Source of the DNA: Beverwykella pulmonaria
Lineage: Eukaryota > Ascomycota > Dothideomycetes > Pleosporales > Melanommataceae
Direction of reading: 5' to 3'
DNA: 64,000 bases
Assembly: GCA_001599595.1 (NCBI GenBank)
Contig: BCHH01000015.1
Span: 935,544-999,543, forward strand
The first letter of the stretch is position 1, and each line of letters opens with the position of its first letter. Below the pieces are notes generated by a model. It worked only from the letters and a program-made list of their open reading frames with translations. It did not search any database and was not told the origin of the DNA. Positions 1 through 11,559 of the stretch are shown here, piece by piece. A program made the position numbers and the translations under genes.

Positions 1-369
1 ATGGCTCTTCCACCACATAATGTGGAGGGCTTGGCGGGTCGGAAGTTCCGCTAGTCAGCTTTTAGTACACCGATGCATTTGCCGTGCCGATGCCGGGGCC
101 AGAATGCATACCCTCAAAACGTCGTGTGGGGGACCTTAGCTCCGCAACGAAAAAGTGTAGATTCAACATATCGCATTGCAGGTTTGTTAATTGAGGAGTG
201 CGGAGCCGCTGGAAGATTGAATTCTCTGCTCTACAGCTTGTGATTCAATTTCGAGTCGACGCTCCAGTCTTGACCCCGGAGTCTTTAGTTTTGTAGTGTT
301 TAGAGCGCTCTGAAGCACTCTGGAGGGTTTGCTGCAGTTTTTCACGATTCAAACACCACAACACCCATA
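1..369. other. Upstream region of the CoA-transferase gene
   Basis: No coding region is convincing here. The stretch presumably contains the promoter and 5' leader of the downstream plus-strand gene that begins at 370. I see no clear TATA box or repeat. The short open frames in it have no recognisable protein features. Confidence 0.4.
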
Positions 370-2103
370 ATGCAACGCACATTTCTCTTCGCTGCGCGCC
401 GCAGCGGCCCAGCAACCCGTTATTTCTCATCTTCTTCCCTGCGCCCCGCAATCAACAAAATCTACCCTTCGGCCTCAGAAGCCCTCAAAGACATGAAATC
501 CGACACCACGGTCCTTGTCGGCGGCTTCGGCTTCTCCGGCGTGCCCAACACGCTCATCAACGCACTCCGCGATCGAAAAGACCTCAAAAACTTTACAGTT
601 GTCAGCAATAATGCGGGAATGCCGGGAGTGGGGTTGGGGCAGTTGCTAGATACCAAGCAGATTGGGAAAATGATAGCGAGTTATATTGGCGATAATAAGA
701 CATTTGAGAAAATGTATTTAAAGGGCGAGTTGGATTTGGAACTCACGCCCCAGGGGAGTATTGCGGAGAAGTGTGCGGCGGGAGCCGCGGGCGTGCCGGC
801 TTTTTATACACCAGCGGCTTATGGGACGATTGGTATGTGAGAACAAACCTAAATTTGATCTTGGATTTGGGCAGTTAGAGAGTGGAGAAAGAAGAAACAC
901 TAATGATCTCACAGTCCAAACGGGCGAACTCCCCGTGCGCTACAACACCGACGGCACTATCGCGAAAATGGCGCCTCCCAAAGAAACCCGCGAATTCAAC
1001 GGCAAAGCCTACGTGATGGAAGAAGCCATCTTTGGCGACTACGCCTTTGTCAAAGTCGCAAAAGCCGATAGATTAGGCAACTGTCAGTTTCGCAAGGCAC
1101 AGAACAACTTCAACGAAGCAATGGGCAAGAATGCAAAGGTCACAATTGTGGAGGCGGACGAAATCGTCGAGGATGGTGTGATTTCCCCTGAAGATATTCA
1201 CTTGCAGGGGATCTATGTAAAGAGAGTTATTAAGAGTACAGAAGGGAAGGAGATTGAGAGGTTGGTGTATTGGAAGGATCCTGAAGAGCAGAAAAAGGCG
1301 CTGTTGGAAGGGGGTAAGGATCATCTGTAACCCGCATATAGTCTTGATCATTATCTGACACCATCGGCAGGTTCATCAGAGACCTCACAGAAGCGCGAAC
1401 GAATCATCAAGCGCGCAGCCCAGGAGCTCAAAGACGGCATGTACGTTAATCTTGGCATCGGCATGCCACTCGCAGCTCCTGCCTTCCTCCCCGAAGGCGT
1501 CGAAATCATCCTGGAATCCGAGAACGGAATCCTTGGCATGGGCGGATATCCTAGACCTGGCGAGGAGGACCCGGACCTAATCAATGCTGGAAAGGAGACT
1601 GTAACGTTGATCAAGGGCGCGGCGACATTCGGGAGCCATGAGAGCTTTGGAATGATCAGAGCGGGACGGATCGATGTCGCGATGCTGGGCGCTATGCAGG
1701 TCAACACATATGGAGGTACGTCTCATCTATTCAACGCACGGCAGTAGATGCTGACTTGATTTGTTTGGAAACAGACCTCGCAAACTTCATGCTCCCCGGC
1801 AAAGTAAAAGGCATCGGCGGTGCCATGGATCTGGTCGCGAACCCCACCCAAACCAAAGTCGTCATCACCATGGAGCATGTGGACAAGAAGGGCAACCCCA
1901 AGATCCTCAACCAATGCACGTTCCCGCTCACAGGCCAGAAATGCGTCTCAACTATCATCACCGACCTCGCGGTATTTGATGTTGATAGACTTGAAGGGCT
2001 GACGCTCAAGGAATATGCCAAGGGCGTCACTGTGGAGGAGATAAAAGCGAAGACAGAGGCACCCTTCAAAGTTGCTGATGATCTGAAGGAAATGTCGATA
2101 TGA
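370..2103 (+). CDS. Succinyl-CoA:3-oxoacid CoA-transferase, mitochondrial (SCOT)
   Basis: The enzyme moves CoA from succinyl-CoA to a 3-oxoacid such as acetoacetate, the entry step of ketone-body use, normally in the mitochondrial matrix. I read four exons: 370-832, 915-1313, 1371-1715 and 1775-2103. They give 511 aa, close to the usual ~520 aa. All introns are GT-AG and the phases join exactly. The N-terminus is rich in Arg and Ser without acidic residues ([20 protein letters not shown]), as expected of a mitochondrial presequence. The A-half starts with [19 protein letters not shown], and the B-half carries NLGIGMPLA and SENGILGMG. In SCOT the Glu of the ENG motif (about residue 338 here) forms the glutamyl-CoA intermediate. 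[11 protein letters not shown] and GIGGAMDLV are also family signatures. The gene is intact and convergent with the next minus-strand gene. Confidence 0.95.
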
Positions 2104-2206
2104 GCTGTTCTTAGACTTTTTGCATTTGATATAGATTGTAGCGTTGGCGTTGGAACATTTTGAACAAAGCATTCTTCATTGTCTCTTTCATCTACTTTCA
2201 TCACCG

Positions 2207-3209
2207 CTATTTACTCCCTCCCTCCACCCCCTCCAACGTCAAATACGCCTTCCCCGGTTTATCCTCACTGATATCCCCCCAAGCACTCCAATGCTTTCCA
2301 ACCAACTTCCTCCCCTCAACCTCATCCGCAATTGCAATCGCCATATCCGCAACACTAATCCCCGTCAATCTCCCCTCGAACATACTCTCCCCCTCTTTCT
2401 GCTCCCCTGCCAACACCATATCATCCACACTAACCTCGTAGCTCCCCGTCCTCTTTCCGGGTCGATATAACGCAGAAGGCGACACAAAGCTCCACGTAAA
2501 ACTCGTATTCCCATCAAAGAACATATACGCCGTGCGCCCGGCTTTGATGAAATCCGTTGCTTTATCCTTCTTTTTAATCCCCTCCTCATACTCTTTAATC
2601 ACTTGCACATCCTGCGCAGTGACTTTTCCTTCTCGCTCAGCGATCCGTGCGTTGCGGTACTCACGCAGCGCGGTGCCCATGATCCCGAGCCGCTCTTCCA
2701 TGTACGCGATGTGAGCTTCGGAGGTGGCGATTGCGCGCCGGTACGCCATGAAGAAATCTGGGTGGTCAACGCAAGATTCCAGTGTGCCGGGAACGTGTAG
2801 GGAGCCGGCCCCCCCAACGAAGAGGAAATACTGCACTGGGGAGCGTTTTACTGCTAGCACCATTTTTCGGACAGTTTCTAGGAAGGGCACTGATTTTGTT
2901 AGCATCGAAATTCTGGAATTCGCAATTGGTGTAAGTACTGTATAGCAGCGCATCCGCGCCTGCGGTATGCGGACCGTATTCCGACACTAAGACATCGATG
3001 CCTTCAAATTGCTTTGCAAGTTCTGCAATTGAACCTTCGTCGATGTCGACGGGACGTGGGATGTAACGCGGGTGAGAACCGAGTTTTTGCGGGTTTCGCG
3101 AAATTCCAATGACCGTGTGGCCGCGGTTCAGTAGCTCGACGCAAAGGTAGGATCCCCCGAAGCCTGCGGGGCCGATTACGCCTACGCGGAGGGGTGTTGA
3201 ATGGGGCAT
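2207..3209 (-). CDS. Rossmann-fold NAD(P)-binding protein (NmrA/SDR-like)
   Basis: Two exons (3209-2939 and 2889-2207) join across a 49-nt GT-AG intron to give 317 aa. The N-terminus has the nucleotide-binding signature VGVIGPAGFGGSYL, followed by an acidic/basic turn (GISRNPQKLG) that usually contacts NADP phosphate. FEGIDVLVSEYGPHT and YFLFVGGAGSL follow the order of strands in atypical or NmrA-like SDRs. No classical YxxxK is visible, so it may be a redox-sensing or isomerase-type relative rather than a standard dehydrogenase. I chose the ATG at 3209; the same frame extends upstream only through a TTG. The gene is divergent from the 3-hydroxyisobutyrate-dehydrogenase-like gene at 3747, with about 540 bp between the starts. 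The substrate is unknown. Confidence 0.8.
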
Positions 3210-3746
3210 CGTGGATCGTGACAATGGAACGAAAATGTGGTGAGGCCGTAAAAAGTGTAGATATGTGCATGCGAAGTAACTGACGAACCTGGAAGTTGAT
3301 GTTTGATATGACGGTCTGAGATATACCTAGGTAAACGAGATACTGCCCCTGCATAGCGTACCTTTATGGAGATCTGCTGCCCCGCACTATGCATATATTA
3401 CTCCACGGCGACATCATAATTCACTGATGCTGCATTGCTCAGTGCTTACGGTAGCAAAGTCTAGATTCTTCAGAACTCTGTTGTGTAGTCATCTTCCGTC
3501 TTGAATTTGACTTTTACTGCTTTGTCAAGTCTTGATTGACAATTGCAAGAATGAAGATGTTGGGGTACAATATGGAGAAATGAGGGGAACATGTGGGGCA
3601 GAAGCTTGAACGTGCCTGGACTAGTTGCACCCAGACACTGACAGCATTTGCATTCATTGCATAAACATACAATCTGTAAACAATCAGATTTACCACTGAA
3701 ACTTTTTAGTATCTTCCACACAACTTTTTGAGCACCTGGGCTCAAC
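3210..3746. promoter_or_regulatory. Divergent intergenic region (putative bidirectional promoter)
   Basis: This 537-bp gap separates two head-to-head genes (starts at 3209 minus and 3747 plus) and must hold both promoters. I see no coding potential and no clear repeat. Co-regulation is inferred from geometry only. Confidence 0.4.
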
Positions 3747-4853
3747 ATGGCGGAAAACTACGCCTTCATTGGTCCTTCCTCCCATACTCACATACCAACC
3801 CCAACTAACCCCCCCAGGTCTCGGGGCAATGGGCTACGCTATGGCCTCCAATATCCGCAAAAAAGCGCCCTCGAAATCTATCCTCTACGTCAACGACATC
3901 AATGTCTCCGCCTGCGAACGCTTCAAAGCGGAATACGGCTCCTATGGCCCAATAGAAATCGTTTCCACCGCGCGCGAAGCCGCTGAAAATTCAAAAGTTC
4001 TGGTATCGATTGTACCAGGCGCTCTGGATGTGAAGAAAGTATTTCTAGATGAGAAGGACGGAGTGATAGCGAGTAAGCCGGACGAGGAAAGGGTCATGTG
4101 CGAGTGCAGTACTATTGATGTGAAGAGTACAAGAGAGGTGGGTGAGGCACTTATGAAAAAGGGGTTGGGGACTTATGTTGACACGCCAGTCTCTGTACGT
4201 CTAACATCCACCCCAAACCCTCCTCCACCGGCTAAACTACTCAGGGCGGCGTACCCGCAGCTGAGCGCGGCGACTTGAGCATGCTCATCGGACACACTCC
4301 TCCCAGCGCCTCATCGCCCAACTCGCAGCGCCTCGAACGCGTCCTCGGTATGCTCGGGTCCCCCTCAAAATTCTTCTATCTCAACACACTGGGTTCCGGC
4401 CTCACCGCTAAAATCTCAAACAACTACCTCTCCGGTACGATCCTGCTCGCGACAGCCGAAGCCCTCGCCATCGGCATAAAACAAGGCCTCGACCCAAAAA
4501 TGCTGTACAACGTGATCAAAGCCTCCACTGGCCAGAGCTGGATGTGCGATCACGTGCTGCCGATCCCGAACGTGGCCGAGCACTGGGTGCCGAGTAATAG
4601 CGGGTATAAGCCCGGGTTCAAGACGCAGATGATGATTAAAGATTTGGGGTTGGGGATTGAGAGTGGGAAGCAGGTGGGGATTAGACCCGTGATGGCGGAG
4701 GCCGCGATGGAGACATGGGTTGCTGCTAGTAAGGATGAGAAGTGCTTCGATAGGGATGGTAGTAGTGTGTATTTGCATATTGGGGGGCCGCTGCCTGAGG
4801 GGTATGAGGATAAGGGGAAGAAAGGCGAGAATGGAGAGTGGGTGTTTGAGTAG
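3747..4853 (+). CDS. 3-hydroxyisobutyrate dehydrogenase-like (beta-hydroxyacid dehydrogenase)
   Basis: Exons 3747-3771, 3818-4194 and 4245-4853 give 336 aa. The first exon is only 25 nt and encodes MAENYAFIG. Splicing completes the dinucleotide-binding motif IGLGAMGYAMA at about residues 8-18, which strongly supports the mini-exon. DTPVSGG (about 130-136) is the substrate-binding loop of the family, and K190 in GSGLTAKISNNYL is the conserved catalytic lysine. The C-terminal half has the expected FKTQMMIKDLGLG helix. Family members oxidise 3-hydroxyisobutyrate, tartronate semialdehyde or similar short beta-hydroxyacids with NAD(P). The fold and chemistry are clear but the substrate is not. Both introns (46 and 50 nt) are GT-AG with CT-rich 3' ends. 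Confidence 0.9.
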
Positions 4854-4972
4854 ATGGTCTAGATGGTATTTCTATGCGCTGTAGAATAATTGGAAATATT
4901 TGTGACAAATTATGCAGATAACAGACTTGAGAGATGAGATAGTGCGACAAGGAAATCTAATTGCGCAAATAG

Positions 4973-6037
4973 TCAGACACCATTGGCGCCCTTCTTCTTC
5001 ATCTTATCCGCATCCCAGCTAGTGTCCTGGCTGGCGAGAAATTCCTGGCCTCGAGCCAAAACCTTACTGTTCTCCTCTCCTAGCCATTGAGGCTCTAGAG
5101 ATTGTATCGCATCCTCAATCTCATACGCTTCGCCACCAGCGATCCATAGGATCTTGCCCGCGAACGGCATCTTAGCTCCCGGGTGTGTCCTCCCTTCTTG
5201 GCTTCTGTTCGCCGTCGCGCAAAGCACGATACTTCTTGCAACGTCTTCCGGTTCGTTCTCTGGGAGCCCTAGTTTGTGCCAGCCATCCTCAATTCCTTTC
5301 ACGAGCCTCGTCTCTGTTGCAGCTATTAGAGAATGTGGTAGGAACAAGGAACAAGGAACAAGGAACAAGGAGACGTACTTGTCATCCACGGACATATGAC
5401 GTTGATCCTAATACCCTCAGGAAACGCAGTCGTATGTAATCCCCTCATCAACCCTAGCACACCATGTTTACTCGCCGTATACGTCGCCAAGCCCCCGCTC
5501 TCCTTGAACCCTGCAATAGAGCTCACCAGCACCAGATCTCCTCCCTTTGACTTGTTCTTCCGCAGATAGTGCATGCCAATGCGAGCGGTGAAGATGGCGC
5601 CAGTCAAGTTGACGGCGACTTCTTTCATGCTTGGTTCGACAGAGATATCTGAGCTAGGGTCAAAGATATCCTTGTGAATTGCCATTCCAGCGTTCGCGAC
5701 AACGACATTGATGCGACCGAAGATTGACTCGGCTGCTGCGAAAAGACTCAATTGGTCTGAGTACGAAGAGGTGTCGCAGTGGAGATAGCGGACATTAGGT
5801 CCGAGTTTAGATTCAAGGTCGCGGGCGGGCTCTTCGCTGATGTCGCCGAATACGACTTTGCATCCTGCGTCTGAGAACTTGTTACAAGGAAATTTCGAAG
5901 AGGGTGTGACCAATTGCGCTCTCACCAGCGAATTGGGTGACGGTACTGCGACCAATCCCCGTTGCCCCTCCAGTTAACACGACGACTTGATCTTTCAGCG
6001 TATGCAGCAACTCTGGATTGAATTGAACATGAACCAT
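4973..6037 (-). CDS. Short-chain dehydrogenase/reductase (15-hydroxyprostaglandin-dehydrogenase-like)
   Basis: Three exons (6037-5926, 5870-5379, 5322-4973) give 317 aa. Introns are 55 and 56 nt with good GT-AG sites and matching phase. Classical SDR signatures are complete: cofactor loop TGGATGIG (22-29), VVVANAG at about 93-99, the Ser in VLVSSIAG (about 154), and YTASK with Tyr168 and Lys172. INVICPWMT follows beta-6 as expected. A C-terminal extension after about 200 (GIEDGWHKLGLPEN...) resembles fungal SDRs annotated near 15-hydroxyprostaglandin dehydrogenase. The reaction is NAD(P)-dependent alcohol/ketone interconversion; the substrate is unknown. The second intron contains a 7-nt microsatellite. 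The gene converges on the plus-strand dehydrogenase before it. Confidence 0.88.
5339..5371. repeat. GGAACAA microsatellite inside an SDR intron
   Basis: About four tandem copies of the 7-nt unit GGAACAA lie inside the second intron of the minus-strand SDR gene. The unit is not a multiple of three, so expansion would disturb coding only if the intron were retained. Confidence 0.85.
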
Positions 6038-6380
6038 GGTGCCAATAGATAAGATTTCTCTTCTTAGAAGATAGGAAAGAAGCCGAACTTATTGATTTAT
6101 TCCGATCTCTGAATATCAAAGTTTGAAGCTTTAGAAATATCAGTATCCCCGCATCCCCACATGGCACAGTCTTGGCAATGTCGTTAGCAGGAGCCTACGC
6201 GTCGAACTATAGCGGGGTAATTTGCGTTACGGGTCCTCCAACGACGTCAGCTCCTAGAAACTGCTTTTCATTGAAACTGCATATATCTGTTTCTGCGTAA
6301 TTATCGGAGAGCCGAGAAACTCAACGTGACGCGCACGCCTTGTAGCACAAACAGGCGCACCCCCTAGAAGACGACATGCA

Positions 6381-8207
6381 TTATCTGCCCTGAAAGAAGT
6401 TCTCGAAAACGCCCAATATGGTGTCGAAACCAGCCATTTCACCCAACTTGAGAACGTGGTCTCGTCGCCCTACTTCTTCCGAGTTCCCTGACGCTACGTA
6501 TTTGGCAGTGACGCCGGAGCCGCTTGAACCATAGACTCGGGCGCCAATCTTGCCACCTTCGACGGGCGGCCACGGGTCTTCGCCGTTGACAAACTTTATG
6601 AAGTCTGTGGCGTACGCGTGTGCCACCGCCTTCTGCTCGTCGTTCAAGAACTCGTTGAAGTTCTGGAAGAGGAAAGCGACATCGAGAATGTGGCCTGCTT
6701 CGCCTTTGAACCGACCCTCCCAGGGGTTTCCTTCGTTAAAGTGGTAGAGGAAGAACTTGTTTTCTTTCGTCTGGGGCCAGCCTTTGGCAAAAGCAAGCGC
6801 AGGCGCGTAGAAGCTGATTTCGGAGGCGAATCTCAATATCGATAGTAGCGCTTCGTCGTCGTCAGTAGATGGCGTAATTTTGTACGAGGAGAGTAATGCC
6901 GATGCTACTTCCGGGCGCGATGAAAGACTCTTGTTGACAGACTCCACGAACTTCGCCGCGATGCCCGGGTTCCTACTATCCAAGCCAATCCATGCCAGGA
7001 TATTTGCCTAAACAATGTAAGTCTCAATCAAGTAACCCTTCCGGGTTACACTTACATCTAACTGGGATTCTCCAATCATCAGCGCGGCACACCACTTCCG
7101 GCCTGGGATCGCAAAGGCTGGGTCATCTTTTTGGGATGCAACGGTGACAAAGTTAGGCTCCCCAGGAACCGTGTCTCCGTCAATGGACGGAAGCAGCGGC
7201 ACTCCCATGGGGACCTTTTGCCAGAGATCATCGACCGGCAAAGAAAGGAGCAACTTGATACGATCTTCGGGCGATTTGTCCGCGAGACCAAAGGCCTCGA
7301 TCACCTTTTGATAAGCCGCTTCGGCCACTACAGCAGGAATGGGCTTGAAGAGCAGTACGGCTCCTCCGGTGCTCAGGCATCGCTTCATGAGAGGCTCCTT
7401 TGACAGGAGGAACATCGTGACTGACACTGCTCGTCATGAATCTTGGGCTTTTTAATGCTCTTGAGTGGACTTACATCCTCCGGCGCTTTCGCCGACAACT
7501 GTGACTTCGTCTCCATCTCCTCCAAACCCCCCGATGAATTTCTGAATCCATTTCAGTGCCACACGTTGGTCGTGGAAGCCGTTATTCGCCTTGTACCCTG
7601 CTTTTCTGAGCTCCTTGGAAGTCATAAATCCCGTGACGCCCAAGCGATAACTGATCCGTTAGCTTTCATTATGCACAAGATATAGGAATGGTACCTACTT
7701 AATCGTGATCCCGATGATAGGTTTCCCTTGTTCAGCCGAGAGTTTGACTAGCGGCGTGGAACTGTAATGCGGATACCAACTCGAACCGACAGCGAATCCT
7801 CCTCCATGGATGAACACATAGACAGGCAGTTTGGTATTCGAGTCGACGGCTCCATTATTTCCCAGTGGCAGCGTAATATTTAGATTTAGTCCTTCGAGAT
7901 CCGAATGCGGTGGAACCTCTGGTATTGGCAGTGTATGTTGAATGAACCCAAATTCTCTCTCTATAGCTCCAATTGGCGAAACTGGTGGTGGCCTGTTTAG
8001 TCCGTAAGTTAATGTAACTTAGAATTTTCAAAAAGCATACCCATATCTCGACGCATCTGTTGTTGGCGATCCATATCTGGTCACCAGTTGAGGTGGAGCA
8101 AGACGATCTGCTAATGAGGCATATTTGAGCCCCAAGAACTGCACCGTTCCATCGACGACTTTGCCTTTCAGTTCACCCAACTCTGCATGTGTGAAGGTGG
8201 CCGACAT
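6381..8207 (-). CDS. Type-B carboxylesterase/lipase (alpha/beta hydrolase)
   Basis: Five exons (8207-8041, 7992-7699, 7650-7475, 7426-7056, 7007-6381) give 544 aa, a normal length for the carboxylesterase-B family. All four introns are exactly 48 nt and GT-AG. The N-terminus MSATFTHAELGELKGKVVDG lacks a signal peptide, suggesting a cytosolic enzyme. The oxyanion loop HGGGF is at about 118-122 and the nucleophile elbow GESAGG puts the catalytic Ser near residue 209. GVTGFM and GFHDQRVALKWIQKFI, flanking the active site, are typical. The exact Glu and His of the triad were not assigned. Esters or lactone-like compounds are plausible substrates. It is divergent from the lactonase-type gene at 8613. 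Confidence 0.9.
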
Positions 8208-8612
8208 TATGATTGTATGCTACTCAATGGTATTGTGTGATGGGGTGGAGATCTTGTATTGCTGAACTCGCTTACGTCAGTTCATACGAGAAATGAAACC
8301 TGCGCTAGCCAGGATATAATGAAATGCAATTCGACGAGAACGATCCAGGCCTTATGAGGAAACGATGCCCGAAACGAAGACGTGCTATGGAGCTAATTTT
8401 TGAATGGGCATCGGACGTTGACACCCCGCTATTGGAGTATATGAATGGTGGGGCCTAGCGCAAGATCACCTGCGCACGGTTGGGGGAATGTGGGGGAATG
8501 TACAATCTCGAATTTCAACAGCCGTCCTTGCTTAACGTGGCGGAAGTACAAGGAGAAAACCGTAGGTGCAAGCCACTAGGCATCTTCACCTCCTTCTGGC
8601 TGTACCTCTAAG
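8208..8612. promoter_or_regulatory. Divergent intergenic region between esterase and lactonase-type genes
   Basis: The 405-bp gap lies between two head-to-head hydrolase genes and presumably contains both promoters. No coding segment or strong motif is evident. Confidence 0.4.
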
Positions 8613-9715
8613 ATGCTAGCCGCAGACCTTCCCTGCGCTCCTTTACCGGAAACTGATGCGTTCGTGGACCTGTTTCTCCTCGATGGAGGAAGCTTCATTG
8701 GTGAATTGGGCAAACTCCACGCTGGAGTGACCAATGATAAGTATCGGATGTACAACTGGGCGTTCTACATCTCTCACCAAGGTCGGCACATCCTCTGGGA
8801 TCTTGGACTGGACGAAGTAGGTACCTTGACCATGCAAGCCAAGCCTGATACAGAAGCTCGCTGACATGCCAGGATCGTTCTTGCTACACGCCATGGGTAA
8901 ATCAACATATGCTTGAACACGTCAATCATGTTGGTCCTAGCAAGTCGATCGTTCATCAGCTAGGTGAACGAGGTATATCGGCTGCGCAGGTAGACACTGT
9001 ATTGTTCAGGTTACTTCCCTCAACTGCTTTAGTATATCCACAAGCTGACGGCTATGGCAAGTCATGCCCACTGGGACCATAGCCGGCCCATTCGTGACGA
9101 GTTTCCGAATGCTACAGCATTCTTTGGTCCCGGTACAAAAGAGGGATGTTCGCCGGGCCACATGGCGGATCCTAGTTTGCAGTGGGATGGGCGATTCTTT
9201 GACCCCGAACGTGCAACGGAAAGGTGGAGTGAGCTTCAGGGTCCTTGGATACCATTTGGTCCGTTCGATAAGGCTCTCGACTACTTTGGAGACGGAAGCT
9301 TTTGGATCATGCAGGCACCAGGCCATATGGCAGGAAATCTCTGTGCCGCCGCAAGGATACGGGGAGGAGATTGGGTCCTTCTAGGCAGTGATTGTTGCCA
9401 TTCAAGGTAGTACATTTGACCGATATTGTGGGACAGAATCTAATGTGCGGCAGAGAGCTGCTGGACGGTACATATGAGATCTCGCAATTCTGCGTTCCAG
9501 GTCTTGGAGAGATGTCGTTGCATGCCGATATCTCCGCCGCCAAAGAAACGATCGCGAAGATACGGATACTGGAAAAGAAGTGTGGGTTCCACGTCGCGTT
9601 GGCCCACGATGCGAGATGGTTGAAGGATGGGAGAGATGCAGTTCTTATGTCACTTCTGGATGAGCACATGAGGAAGGCAGCAAAGGAGCGTATACTCAAA
9701 GATGAAATCCCATAG
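8613..9715 (+). CDS. Metallo-beta-lactamase-fold hydrolase (N-acyl-homoserine-lactonase type)
   Basis: Four exons (8613-8816, 8873-9009, 9062-9406, 9454-9715) give 315 aa. Joining exons 2 and 3 creates the metal-binding motif SHAHWDHSRP (His115, His117, Asp119, His120), the HxHxDH signature of the superfamily. A further metal His lies in APGHMAGNL and the bridging Asp in LLGSDCCHS. Length and layout resemble AttM/AiiA-like lactonases, in which the N-terminal part starts with a short substrate-lining segment (FLLDGGSFIGEL). The likely activity is hydrolysis of a lactone or ester. Quorum-quenching is only one possibility and nothing in the sequence identifies the substrate. The gene is divergent from the carboxylesterase. 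Confidence 0.85.
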
Positions 9716-11559
9716 ATTGTGGTGCCGTTGCTTCTTGCAAACCCATCAATAGACTCGAGTGAAGCAAACAATGATCCTATCAGGTACCCACTGTGAAGTG
9801 ACAGGAAACCTTAGAAGGGCCGCTTGGAGAGTGCTACCAACAAGCATCGCCCGTAACCCAGCTTGCTACCTAGCCGGCGGGAAATCGGTCCCACGGTACA
9901 AAAAGCTCGATGAGACCAGGCGTCGATATGCCACCTGCTAAAGAAGCAACCGAGGAATGTTGAGGAACGTGACGATGGGATGGGATGGGATGGGACAATT
10001 TGATGAATTTGATAATAGGCGGGGCTGGCTGACTTAGGTTTGTGACCTTGGCGCATGCGTCGTCACTCGTTTCGAACCCACGAAGCTGCGCTGTCATTTT
10101 TGATAGCTTTCGAAACTCCTACGGTTATGATTACACGACAGCGGCCATTTTGCTTTCATTTCAGCAAGAAGTTCAGTTATGAACCTGTTAATAAAGAAGA
10201 CTCAGCACTTAGAGATGCCTCAGCCGCCGCCACATTGCTTGGCAGTCGATGCATCTACAAACCGCCATCAGAGCTCGCAAGGCTTTCGTGAGCCTTGACC
10301 TCCATAACGCAGTTACTCCTCATGAAAGAATGCACTTCTCCCCCTCCCCCTCCCTCTCTCCACTGACGAATCCTATGGTCTGATAAGTCTCTGTTTCCAT
10401 CCTCTATCATCTCACCATGAGATTAGGCCTACGAGTGTTCTTGGATACCGACAACCCAAAGTACAGTCATACTCAGGTATCAAGCAGTTGGAATGCGTCT
10501 GCTGCAGATTACACAAGTGGTAGACTAGCTGGGATATGAGAATTAGTAGCGAAAAGTGGACAACATATCTGGATGAACTCAGAAGTGGCGGATTATGGTT
10601 GACAGGATTGCGCGCTAATTCTTGACGCCGTCCTTTCGTATATAGCCCTAAGGCTGGACCTAGAGAAAATATATATCCAGATCAGGTCACAACCGAGGAT
10701 TAGGTCGCTTCATATCCACATCAATCCATGGTCCAGCCCACCTGAATTTATTGTTGAGCTAGAAGTTCTGCGTTTTGCTGTATGTTTGTTACTTTCTATC
10801 GTTTTATTGTGTTTGACCAGAGGCATTTGGAAGATGCTGGGCATGAATTTGCATACTCTGTGGCCAACGTACGTTTTCCCTTCAAGAATTTCGCTCAGCA
10901 TCATTCTTTGAGCCCGAGACTAACATAATACACAGATAAACAACCGATTGGCGAGAAGAATGCACCTAGTCAACAGCGCTGTGGTCCTGTATGGAACATT
11001 AGCACGCAACGGTTCCCATCCAGCGATACCTCTTCCAAAGAGACACTGCGGCTAGTAAGAAGATGGATCAGTGATTGCATACAAAATCACGACTCCTGCA
11101 AGATGTATTCAACCAATGTACTTCCCAAACAAATACTCAAACTTACTAAGGATACCGTCTACCTTCAAGAGCGCCTCAGAAAGCGAGCAGCATCCTCAGT
11201 TTAGCTCGCATTCTTCTACAACGCAGCTAGTAAGGGAGTAAGATAGATGTGTGTCGCTTAGAATTTATTGGCGCCCACAACACCATTCCCAAGGCTATTC
11301 AGCGGCAACATCACCTCTCCTATATATTACTCGTGAGCGTGCTCTCGCAGATCAACTGTTTATTATTTAGGTTACCTTTAGCATGTTAGTTTAAGGAAAA
11401 ACAATTTCCTAGGAATTTGCTACCCCTATCAACAAATTAATCCCTACCTTACTATTCAACATACTTGTAGAGACTTTTAAACGCTAAATTTAAACCTGTA
11501 GCCCTAACTCTGTTTACATGTTTTTTAAGAAGATTTACTACTTCTTTAACTCTTTTGTT
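9716..11559. other. Intergenic, no supported gene
   Basis: No ORF here has recognisable content. A short GGGAT-type repeat lies around 9973-9997 and a pyrimidine-rich tract around 10338-10362. The segment becomes AT-richer after about 11340. It may contain eroded repeats, but I cannot name one. Confidence 0.4.

Noticed and set aside
10055..10100. tRNA-like T-arm (GTTTCGAACCC)
   Set aside because: No matching acceptor stem, anticodon stem or D-arm can be folded around it.
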